From the NCBI GenBank assembly GCA_009776565.1, contig WRNQ01000084.1:1-7135 (forward strand): a stretch of 7,135 nt of DNA, written 5' to 3'. Position numbers and translations under genes: made by a program. The notes under the pieces are model-generated. The model searched no databases. It was not told where the DNA came from and saw nothing but the letters and a program-made list of their open reading frames with translations. Source of the stretch: Synergistaceae bacterium. GTDB lineage: Bacteria > Synergistota > Synergistia > Synergistales > Aminobacteriaceae. The first letter of the stretch is position 1. Every line of letters starts with the position of its first letter. Below, in pieces: positions 1-5,731 of the stretch.

Positions 1-110
1 CTGGGTTGAGCGGCGGTTGGCGCGCTTGGCTGAGCGGCGTCTAGAGTTGCGGTTGGCACGCTGGATTGAGCGGCGGCCCGAGTGGCAGTTTGAACGGCGG
101 TTTCAGCAGT
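1..110 (-). repeat. Imperfect GC-rich coding repeats (Ala/Gln/Pro/Ser/Thr linker)
   Basis: On the plus strand the motif TGAGCGGCG or TGAACGGCG recurs at about 7, 31, 67 and 92, partly linked by GGTTGGC. Read on the minus strand in the frame of the partial gene, it codes AAQ-S/P-S-A/V-P-T type repeats. Spacing is irregular, so this is a decayed or shuffled coding repeat rather than a clean tandem array. It continues off the edge. Confidence 0.5.
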
Positions 111-248
111 TGAAGCAATAATTTGTGATGCCGCCATTACTTCAAAATGTAATAATGAGATAGAAAATATGATCATAATAAGAATGTCAATAGAAAAAAA
201 CAGGGATATATTTTCGAATACCCTGTCAAAAGTAATCTTCCACACCAT
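1..248 (-). CDS. Partial membrane/exported protein, probable N-terminus of a sensor histidine kinase
   Basis: An open frame of 82 codons starts with ATG at 248 and runs off the left edge without a stop. AAAGG lies seven bases before the ATG. The protein starts MVWKITFDRV, then has a hydrophobic segment at about residues 16-38 with one Asp inside it, then MAASQ. This reads as a signal anchor or first membrane segment. From residue about 45 it becomes an Ala/Thr/Gln/Pro-rich linker with imperfect AAQPSAPT-like repeats, coded by GC-rich repeated DNA. It lies 169 bases downstream of the response regulator on the same strand, the usual place for the partner kinase, and the short cytoplasmic start followed by a membrane segment fits one. 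No kinase domain is visible in the window, so this role is inference. A secreted low-complexity protein or lipoprotein-like surface protein is the alternative. Confidence 0.62.
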   Translation of the reverse strand, partial: MVWKITFDRVFENISLFFSIDILIMIIFSISLLHFEVMAASQIIASTAETAVQTATRAAAQSSVPTATLDAAQPSAPTAAQP

Positions 249-295
249 GGAACGACCTTTTTTCAATTCACTGCTGACTTTTTTTTCTTTATTTT

Positions 296-420
296 CTTTA
301 TTCTCACTCATTATTCTCGCTCATTATTCTCGCCCGTTGTTCTCGCCCATTATTCTCGCCTATTATTTTCGCTCATTGTTCTCGCCCATTATTTTCGCCC
401 ATTATTTTAGCTCATTGTCA
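296..420. repeat. 13-bp tandem repeat, about 9 units, between two operon genes
   Basis: The unit is CATTATTCTCGCC on the plus strand. Units with no length change start at 309, 322, 335, 348, 361, 374, 387 and 400. A diverged copy lies at 296-308, and a partial one (CATTGTCA, 413-420) runs into the stop codon of the response regulator. Substitutions are mostly A/G and C/T transitions. The array fills most of the spacer before the gene at 1-248 and would be transcribed as a purine-rich RNA. Since 13 is not a multiple of 3, it shifts through all frames and is not coding. Confidence 0.88.
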
Positions 421-1125
421 GTTTTCATCGTCACGTATTGTATAGCCTACGCCGCGCACTGTATGGATATATTTAACGCCAAAGGTTTCATCAATTTTCC
501 CGCGCAAAAATCTGATATAGACGTCGACGGAATTAGTTTCCCCGATATAATCAAACCCCCATACCTTATCGAGCAATATGCTCCTGGTCAGGACAATCCC
601 CTTGTTTTCCATAAGCATTCTTAAGAGGTCAAATTCCCTCTTCGTTAAATCTAACTGAGTTTGATCGACACACGCGGTATATCCCTGAACGTCAAGCGAC
701 AGTCTCCCAATTCTCAGCACGTCACCAGACGTTCTCCCGTTTGCGGCTTTATTCTTTCTCAGAATACTTCTTATTCTGGCTAAAAGTTCTTCAATTGCAA
801 AGGGCTTAGTGACGTAATCGTCGGCGCCACCGTCCAGGCCGGTCACTTTGTCCATAACAGAGTCCCTCGCAGTCAGAAGTATAATCGGCGTCTGGCATGT
901 ACGGCGCAGCCGTCTCAGAACCTCCATGCCATTAAGGCCGGGAAGCATAATGTCCAGCAGAATCAGATCGTATCCGCCCGACTCCGCCATTCCGAGACCC
1001 GTCCTCCCGTCTCCGGCCGTCGATACTTCGTAACCTTCATAGGAGAGTTCAAGTTCAATAAACCTTGCTATGCTCTCCTCATCTTCAATTATCAGTATTC
1101 TTTCGGCGTTTTCGTTATTTGACAT
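418..1125 (-). CDS. OmpR/PhoB-family response regulator transcription factor
   Basis: This is a DNA-binding response regulator of 235 residues, a normal length for the family. The receiver has the acidic pocket E14-D15-E16, phospho-acceptor D58 (LLDIMLPG), switch T85 and K107 (TKPF). The C-terminal winged helix (about 137-232) has LTKREFDLLRML, the recognition-helix part with SVDVYIRFLRGKI, and the closing HTVRGVGYTI hairpin, all typical of PhoB/OmpR. It should bind direct repeats in promoters as a phosphorylated dimer. Two starts are possible: ATG at 1125 with GGATGGGG four bases before it, or ATG at 1161 (or GTG at 1164) with GGTGAG eight bases before the ATG, adding MNNKVPKIGWGF. I prefer 1125 because it gives a conventional short leader before the receiver. 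The DUF4342 gene ends at 1181, so the two genes are closely coupled. Target genes cannot be told from the sequence. Confidence 0.95.
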   Translation of the reverse strand: MSNNENAERILIIEDEESIARFIELELSYEGYEVSTAGDGRTGLGMAESGGYDLILLDIMLPGLNGMEVLRRLRRTCQTPIILLTARDSVMDKVTGLDGGADDYVTKPFAIEELLARIRSILRKNKAANGRTSGDVLRIGRLSLDVQGYTACVDQTQLDLTKREFDLLRMLMENKGIVLTRSILLDKVWGFDYIGETNSVDVYIRFLRGKIDETFGVKYIHTVRGVGYTIRDDEN

Positions 1126-1180
1126 AAAACCCCATCCAATCTTTGGAACTTTATTATTCATCACTTGCGCTCACCACGTG

Positions 1181-1738
1181 TTATTCCCGATTATTCGGAA
1201 AACTGTTTGTAATCTCGTCTTTTATAGATTCCACGGCGTCAGCGGCAGTGTCCATAGCGCTGTTGAAATTCGTCTTTTCAATATCATCACCCCTGAAACT
1301 GTATCGGAATCCGAAGAATAGACCTATGACCAAAAGCGGGATTGTTATTGATGTAAAGAAGATGATGAAAATTATTAGAATAGACAGCGGCAATGCAATA
1401 ATATATTTATCATGTCTTCTCACTTCAAGCGAGTTTGTGTTAGCTTTATGTATCAACCGGGCGCATAGCTTGAACAACCTGCTGAAAAAATCGGAAGCTG
1501 GACTCTCCTTGTGATATGCGCCATGATAGCCATATTGATAATAACCGTCTCCTGAAGTGCTCCCTTGCTTTGAATTGTAATAGCCCCCACTTTGCGGAGG
1601 GCGTATCTTTCCCTGTTTCTCGAGCAGGATCATTGCCTCGAGCAGGTCGTTCCCACAAGATTCCAGCGCCTCTTTTGCCTCGTCATATGTGACGTTCGCC
1701 TTCTCTCGCAACTTCTCAACCATTTCCAGAGTAGTCAT
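1181..1738 (-). CDS. DUF4342/UBA-like domain membrane protein
   Basis: This 185-residue protein has three parts. Residues 1-45 form a UBA/TS-N-like three-helix domain (VTYDEAKEALESCGNDLLEA, then LLEKQGK), matching what I know of the DUF4342 family. Residues 48-80 are a Gly/Tyr/Ser-rich flexible linker. Residues 108-148 hold a basic RRHDK edge and then a long hydrophobic stretch ending VIGLFFGFRYSF, enough for two short membrane helices or one long one. The tail (158-180) is an amphipathic helix. The biochemical function is not established. Being first in an operon with a response regulator, it may sense or report on the membrane for that system, but this is inference. The start is ATG 1738 with GAGGTGA at 1744-1750. 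An in-frame GTG at 1747 lies inside that ribosome site and is unlikely to be used. The gene stops 19 bases before the alternative regulator start. Confidence 0.85.
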   Translation of the reverse strand: MTTLEMVEKLREKANVTYDEAKEALESCGNDLLEAMILLEKQGKIRPPQSGGYYNSKQGSTSGDGYYQYGYHGAYHKESPASDFFSRLFKLCARLIHKANTNSLEVRRHDKYIIALPLSILIIFIIFFTSITIPLLVIGLFFGFRYSFRGDDIEKTNFNSAMDTAADAVESIKDEITNSFPNNRE

Positions 1739-1750
1739 AACTCTCACCTC
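1739..1750 (-). promoter_or_regulatory. Ribosome-binding site that fixes the DUF4342 start
   Basis: The minus strand reads GAGGTGAGAGTT and then ATG at 1738. GAGGTG with a six-base spacer is close to ideal. It overlaps the upstream in-frame GTG (1745-1747), which argues that translation starts at 1738. Confidence 0.8.
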
Positions 1751-1812
1751 ATATTTCGCTCCGTCATGTTTGCTGATCGCTCGTTTATGTCGGAGTCTTT
1801 TTTATGGGTTTA

Positions 1813-1848
1813 AGTATAGTATATGAATATTGAAATGTAATTTGGCAA
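1813..1848 (-). promoter_or_regulatory. Candidate sigma-A promoter for the DUF4342-regulator operon
   Basis: In an AT-rich stretch about 80-110 bases before the DUF4342 start, the minus strand has TTGCCA (1848-1843) and two overlapping TATACT boxes (1823-1818 and 1818-1813). Spacers are 19 or 24 bases from TTGCCA. A weak TTACAT (1840-1835) sits 16 bases from the second TATACT. The -10 match is good and the -35 is compromised, so this is a candidate only. It lies between the tandem arrays and the operon, where a promoter is expected. Confidence 0.4.
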
Positions 1849-1886
1849 ACATTAAATATTAATTAAAAGATTGCGCTTTCTTTTAA

Positions 1887-1955
1887 CCAGACGCTTTTAC
1901 CCAGACGTTTTAAGCAGACGCTTTTACCCAGACGCTTTAAACCAGACGCTTTAAA
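1887..1955. repeat. 14-bp tandem repeat, 5 units
   Basis: The unit is CCAGACGCTTTAAA (older copies CCAGACGCTTTTAC). Copies start at 1887, 1901, 1915 (13 bases), 1928 and 1942. The last two are identical, and faint diverged copies flank both sides. It lies in the spacer between the HD-GYP gene and the DUF4342 operon, directly before the 18-bp array. Confidence 0.82.
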
Positions 1956-1973
1956 CACAAACGAGCCATCAAA

Positions 1974-2208
1974 AGTATTACAGCCTGCGCAAGCATTACA
2001 GCCTACTCCGGCATTTCAAGCCTACGCCAGTTTCACAGCCTACTCCAGCATCACCGCCTACTCCAGCATTACCGCCTACTCCAGCATTACCGCCTGCTCC
2101 AGCATTACAGCCTGCGCCAGCATTACCACCTGCGCCAGCATTACAGCCTGCGCCAGCATTACAGCCTGCGCCAGCATTACAGCCTGCGCCAGCATTACAG
2201 CCTGCGCC
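1974..2208. repeat. 18-bp tandem repeat, 13 units, downstream of the HD-GYP gene
   Basis: The consensus is AGCATTACAGCCTGCGCC on the plus strand. Thirteen copies run from 1974 to 2208, all 18 bases except one 19-base copy at 2010-2028. The copies at 2101, 2137, 2155, 2173 and 2191 are identical. Those from 1974 to 2082 carry many substitutions (CCTACTCC, TTTCACAG, CATCACCG). The array ends five bases from the HD-GYP stop codon. Although 18 is a multiple of 3, the 19-base copy breaks the frame and no start or ribosome site precedes it, so I see it as non-coding. Confidence 0.93.
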
Positions 2209-2213
2209 TTACT

Positions 2214-3272
2214 TTATTCGGGATCCCGCAACTCCATGTGAAGTCTCTCAAATTGTCTTTCAACCTCAAGAAATATGTCAATCAAATAAGGATCAAATTG
2301 GCTGCCCCTGCCCTCTTTAATAATTTCCAGAGCTTTTTCATGGGACATACTTTTCTTATAGCAACGCGGACTGACCAGCGCGTCATATACGTCAACTATT
2401 GAAACCATCCGAGCCGACAGCGGTATTTCCTCCTCAAACAACTTGTCCGGGTATCCCTTTCCGTCCCATCGCTCATGGTGGAACTTGCATATCTCACGAC
2501 AGTGTCTCAAATATAGCTCATTGCCCTCCATATTTATCGAGTCAATGATTCTGGCGCCAATTTCGGAATGTGTTTTCATAACTTCAAACTCTTCTTCAGT
2601 CAATTTCCCTGGCTTAAGCAGTATGCTGTCAGGGATCCCCACCTTCCCGATATCGTGCAATGGCGAAGCCTTTACAATAGCGTTATAGTTCAATTCCATC
2701 AGAGTTTTGTTGTATTTTGGCATAGTGAGCATGTAATTTACCATCGTTTTTAGCAACTCGCTCGTCCTTTTGATATGCTCCCCCGACTCAATTGAACGGT
2801 ACTCAATTATGGTAGCAAGCGTTTCCAGAATCTTTTCATGGGTAGTCATGAGCTCCGCGGCTTTTTGCTCCACCATATCCTCAAGATTATTCTGATACCG
2901 TTTCAATTGAATATGGTTGTCTACCCTGGCCTTAACAACAGCTGCATTAAACGGCTTTGAAATATAATCGACGGCGCCTTCCGACAAACCTTTGAATTCA
3001 TTTTCTGTTGCATCCGCCGCAGTTATAAACAATACAGGGATCATTGCGGTGTTAGGATTCGACTTAATAAGCTCAAGCACCTGGAATCCATCCATTTCAG
3101 GCATCATTATATCCAACAGCACCGCCTGTGGCAAATCAATGCTGTTATACAATATATCTACCGCTTCTACACCATCGGACGCCTCAATAACATCATAATC
3201 TTCATGAAGAATTTCTCCAAGAATAATCCGGTTGAGATCAATATCGTCAACGACCAAAATCTTATCCTTCAT
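2214..3272 (-). CDS. Response regulator with HD-GYP domain (predicted c-di-GMP phosphodiesterase)
   Basis: The 352-residue protein has an N-terminal receiver (about 3-122) and an HD-GYP domain (about 145-340). The receiver has D9-D10, phospho-acceptor D54 (LLDIMMPEMDG), T84 and K106. A coiled-coil-like linker (122-148) joins it to the output domain. The HD-GYP metal ligands all appear present: H166 (GEHIKR), H206-D207 followed by IGKVGIPD, H235, H265-H266 in HHERWDGKGYP, and D294 in IVDVYDAL. It should hydrolyse cyclic di-GMP, by family to pGpG or GMP, under control of phosphorylation at D54, in the cytoplasm. The start is ATG with GGAG seven bases before it. The kinase gene ends 68 bases upstream on the same strand with no obvious terminator, so the two are likely one operon and cognate partners. 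An intact active site argues against a degenerate adaptor. Confidence 0.96.
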   Translation of the reverse strand: MKDKILVVDDIDLNRIILGEILHEDYDVIEASDGVEAVDILYNSIDLPQAVLLDIMMPEMDGFQVLELIKSNPNTAMIPVLFITAADATENEFKGLSEGAVDYISKPFNAAVVKARVDNHIQLKRYQNNLEDMVEQKAAELMTTHEKILETLATIIEYRSIESGEHIKRTSELLKTMVNYMLTMPKYNKTLMELNYNAIVKASPLHDIGKVGIPDSILLKPGKLTEEEFEVMKTHSEIGARIIDSINMEGNELYLRHCREICKFHHERWDGKGYPDKLFEEEIPLSARMVSIVDVYDALVSPRCYKKSMSHEKALEIIKEGRGSQFDPYLIDIFLEVERQFERLHMELRDPE

Positions 3273-3340
3273 CCGAAAGCTCCAATCTCACCATTAATAA
3301 TCATTGCTGTTATTTGCATATCCGTATTGTCATTAGCTGT

Positions 3341-5101
3341 TTATTCAAGTTTGGTTAGGACGATATTTATGCATTCCAGCGTTTTTTTCAGTTCTTCCTC
3401 AAATACCTGAAGCGTATTTGAGGCGTCATAATTATTTTTCAACTGTGATTCTAAAGTGACAATGACGTCATATGCGACCTTAAGCGAGAGGTTTGCCGTA
3501 ACCCCTTTTATCACATGAGCTGTTGCGGACGCGGCTTTAAAATCACCTTTTTCTAACTCTTCTTTGAGCTTTTCAAGATTGGTATTCTTAATAAAGCTGT
3601 TAAGCAGAGTTTTATAAATTCTTGCGTTCCCTCTCACTCTGTTGAGTGCTTCTTCGTAGTCAACATATTTCTTGAGTTCCGAATCCAGAATTTCACCGGA
3701 TGACATATAACTCCCCCCCTGTTCGGTTTGAATAATATTTCCCGAGTCTTTATTCACGGTTTTTTTATAACTAATAGTATTAATAGTATTACGGCCCGAA
3801 TTTGAAAGTTCTGAACAATAATCAGCAGCTTTTTTGATTTCTCCAACGCCTGCTGTTTGAGTATTTTTTATCTCCGCAGTAAAGCTGTTTTCCGTATAGC
3901 TATTTGACGCATTATTTGCTACATTATCCTTCGTTAAGCCTTTATTGAGCATACTTTGGCGTTCATTTCCGCTACGATCACAGGTTTTTAGCGGTATTGC
4001 AAATGAAAAATCACTTCCTTTGCCGGGCTCGCTGGACACAGAGAACTTTCCGCCCATCATCTCTACAATGCTCTTGCTTATTGCAAGTCCGAGCCCAGTA
4101 CCTCCATATTTCCTTGAAATACCACCGTCAAGCTGTTCAAACGGCGTAAACAGTTTTTTCATTGCATCTGACTTTATACCAATGCCTGTGTCAGTCACTC
4201 TAAAACCAATAAACGCCATTTTAGCGTCCGTATATAACTTATCAACGTGAAGACCAATCTCCCCTCCTTTGGGAGTGAATTTGATTGCATTTGACAATAG
4301 ATTAATAATGATCTGCGAAATCCGTTTTTCATCACCGTAAAAAAAGCCTTTTGCATTCGAATCAAAGTGTACCTGAAAATCCTGATGTTTTTCTCCGGCT
4401 TTTTCCAACATAACTTCTTCGATGTCCCGAATTGCCTTATCCATATTGAACAACCTGTCAGTTATGATCATCCTCTTAGACTCGATTCTTGACATGTCCA
4501 GGATATCATTGATTATCAGGAGTAGCTGCCTGGCGGAGTTCTCAATCCTCGTAATGCATTCAAACGCCTTCTCAAGGTTATTTGCGCTCGCACCAATCTT
4601 CGTCATTCCAATGATGGCATTCAACGGCGTCCGAAGCTCATGGCTCATCCTTGACAAAAACTCGCTCTTCAACCGGCTTGTCGCTTCCGCCATTTTTTTT
4701 GCTTCTATCAATTTGATCTTACCCATTTTCTCTTCAGTTATATCTATAGAGAAATGAAAATGAGCCTGTCGTCCATCAATCCATTCAATGAGTGAATCAT
4801 TGTTTCTAAAATACTTCCCGCTTTCTTCGATGTATTCTTCCCAGATATAATGCTCATCGGGCGCCAATCGCAAAGTCTCTTTCGGGCAAACATCACACTG
4901 ACCGCCACTCTTTTTCCTGAGACCCTTCCAGCATGTTGCGCCTGTGGCGTCATCCTCAAGAGAATACTCCTCTTTCATACGTTTATTTACATATAGTATT
5001 TCAAATGTTTCAATATCAGAAACAAAAACACAAGCCTCTAAGTTGTCAAAAATCCTGCTCAAAACTCGCAAATAGGCTTCGGTTGTTTCTTTTTTATCCA
5101 T
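3341..5101 (-). CDS. PAS-domain histidine kinase with C-terminal Hpt domain and no receiver
   Basis: This 586-residue soluble kinase has no membrane segment. Residues about 13-125 form a PAS domain with C57, C69 and C72 (CWKG, then CDVCP). HisKA spans about 143-208, with the H-box MSHELRTPL and phospho-acceptor H154. HATPase spans about 250-371, with N-box N267/N271, G1 DTGIG (304-308), the F-box FTPFEQ and G2 GGTGLGLA (333-340). Residues 372-465 are a low-complexity Asn/Ser/Thr/Lys linker. Residues 470-586 are an Hpt domain with AHVIKGVTANLS, acceptor H529. Kinases with Hpt usually carry a receiver between ATPase and Hpt, and here it is absent. The HD-GYP protein downstream supplies the only receiver nearby and is the likely partner. 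The start has GGGAG seven bases before ATG. A second, internal start at 3706 would give the Hpt domain alone. The signal is unknown; the cysteines suggest redox or metal sensing, which is inference. Confidence 0.95.
   Translation of the reverse strand: MDKKETTEAYLRVLSRIFDNLEACVFVSDIETFEILYVNKRMKEEYSLEDDATGATCWKGLRKKSGGQCDVCPKETLRLAPDEHYIWEEYIEESGKYFRNNDSLIEWIDGRQAHFHFSIDITEEKMGKIKLIEAKKMAEATSRLKSEFLSRMSHELRTPLNAIIGMTKIGASANNLEKAFECITRIENSARQLLLIINDILDMSRIESKRMIITDRLFNMDKAIRDIEEVMLEKAGEKHQDFQVHFDSNAKGFFYGDEKRISQIIINLLSNAIKFTPKGGEIGLHVDKLYTDAKMAFIGFRVTDTGIGIKSDAMKKLFTPFEQLDGGISRKYGGTGLGLAISKSIVEMMGGKFSVSSEPGKGSDFSFAIPLKTCDRSGNERQSMLNKGLTKDNVANNASNSYTENSFTAEIKNTQTAGVGEIKKAADYCSELSNSGRNTINTISYKKTVNKDSGNIIQTEQGGSYMSSGEILDSELKKYVDYEEALNRVRGNARIYKTLLNSFIKNTNLEKLKEELEKGDFKAASATAHVIKGVTANLSLKVAYDVIVTLESQLKNNYDASNTLQVFEEELKKTLECINIVLTKLE
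3704..3720 (-). promoter_or_regulatory. Strong internal ribosome-binding site and ATG at the Hpt domain
   Basis: Inside the kinase gene the minus strand reads AGGGGGGGAG, TTAT, then ATG (3706-3704), in frame at M466. Translation from here would give a 121-residue protein starting MSSGEILDSELKKYV and containing only the Hpt domain with its histidine. The position, exactly between linker and Hpt, and the purine run suggest real use, though it could be chance since GGG-GGG also codes two glycines. Confidence 0.5.
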
Positions 5102-5108
5102 TCGCTGT

Positions 5109-5113
5109 CTCCC
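5109..5113 (-). promoter_or_regulatory. Kinase ribosome-binding site, adjoining the structured leader
   Basis: GGGAG on the minus strand is seven bases from the ATG at 5101. It begins 12 bases after the last inverted-repeat arm (5126-5137), so folding of the leader could affect ribosome access. It supports 5101 as the start. Confidence 0.7.
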
Positions 5114-5125
5114 GGAATCAATGAA

Positions 5126-5269
5126 TAGTCATCACGACTGTACCTGTCGCCAACTTGTCACGAATCTGTCATCGTGATGACTAACGCGCCGAAAGCAAGT
5201 AGCCGGCGCGCGCCCGCTTCGCAGGCGTGAGGCGAGGGGAACCGCGCTTAGCCGAGCCGACAGATTCGT
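5126..5269 (-). promoter_or_regulatory. GC-rich structured leader with interleaved inverted repeats, before the kinase
   Basis: Two perfect inverted repeats overlap here. One is TAGTCATCACGA (5126-5137) with TCGTGATGACTA (5172-5183). The other is ACGAATCTGTC (5160-5170) with GACAGATTCGT (5259-5269). Their arms alternate, so they cannot form nested helices together. The interior (5184-5258) is strongly GC-rich, unlike its surroundings. It holds a 6-bp stem CGCGCC/GGCGCG (5185-5190 with 5205-5210) and a short hairpin CGCC/GGCG (5211-5214 with 5224-5227). It could be a cis-acting RNA, a two-state attenuator or a small dispersed repeat element. I recognise no known riboswitch in it, and it does not resemble the cyclic di-GMP classes. 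Confidence 0.55.
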
Positions 5270-5288
5270 AATAGTAACTGTATTGCCT

Positions 5289-5687
5289 AATCGAAGCTTT
5301 ATTGCATGATCGTAGCTGAATTGCATGATCGTAGCTGAATTATGTGATCGTAGCTGAATTACGTGATCGTTGCAGTATTACGTGATCGTTGCAGTATTAC
5401 GTGATCGTTGTTGTATTACGTGATCGTTGCAGTATTACGTGATCGTTGTTGTATTACGTGATCGTTGCAGTATTACGTGATCGTTGCAGTATTACGTGAT
5501 CGTTGTTGTATTACGTGATCGTTGTTGTATTACGCGATCGTTGCAGTATTACGTGATCGTTGTTGTATTACGCGATCGTTGTTGTATTACGCGATCGTTG
5601 CAGTATTACGTGATCGTTGCAGTATTACGTGATCGTTGTTGTATTACGTGATCGTTGTTGTATTACGCGATCGTTGCAGTATTACGT
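5289..5687. repeat. 19-bp tandem repeat, 21 units with no length change
   Basis: The array is exactly 399 bases, 21 copies of 19. The main forms on the plus strand are GATCGTTGCAGTATTACGT (9 copies) and GATCGTTGTTGTATTACGY (8 copies, four ending in C). The four copies at 5289-5364 are diverged (GATCGTAGCTGAATTACGT and relatives), with the first the most decayed. Nearly every copy carries GATC. No spacers lie between copies, so it is not CRISPR. With a 19-base period it runs through all frames and has TAA on the minus strand, so it is not coding. It fills the gene-free stretch between the small protein and the kinase leader. Confidence 0.95.
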
Positions 5688-5731
5688 GATGCTGTCTATA
5701 ACGACGCCAAATTGTTGTTGCACTGTGCGAA

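Noticed and set aside
169..624. Plus-strand frame rich in LFSPIILAHYF repeats
   Set aside because: It reads the 13-bp array and the antisense of the response regulator. No ribosome site precedes it, and the repeat peptide is a by-product of 13-bp units read over three copies.
1745..1747. GTG as the start of the DUF4342 gene
   Set aside because: The GTG lies inside the ribosome site that serves ATG 1738 and has no good site of its own.
1592..1813. Plus-strand frame of 73 codons
   Set aside because: It is antisense to the DUF4342 gene, which has a domain match and a strong ribosome site.
1856..1886. Terminator after the HD-GYP gene
   Set aside because: The minus strand has only a 5-bp AT-rich stem (AAAGA/TCTTT) with a large loop, too weak to call.
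1974..2208. Coding hexapeptide repeat (SITACA on plus, GAGCNA on minus)
   Set aside because: A 19-base copy breaks the frame, there is no start or ribosome site, and the minus-strand frame lies after the HD-GYP stop.
5126..5288. Cyclic di-GMP riboswitch before the c-di-GMP operon
   Set aside because: An attractive idea given the operon, but the conserved GGUCACGCACAGGGCAAA-type start and the receptor loop of class I are absent, and I see no class II core.
5132..5326. Minus-strand 64-codon frame over the structured leader
   Set aside because: It is made of inverted-repeat and array DNA with no ribosome site. The Arg/Ser-rich product looks like translated structured RNA.
5289..5687. CRISPR array
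   Set aside because: The 19-bp copies are directly adjacent with no spacers, and no cas gene is present.
5289..5687. Plasmid iterons or a replication origin
   Set aside because: Unit length fits iterons, but there is no replication initiator gene, no DnaA box (TTATNCACA) and no AT-rich opening region, and the neighbours look chromosomal.
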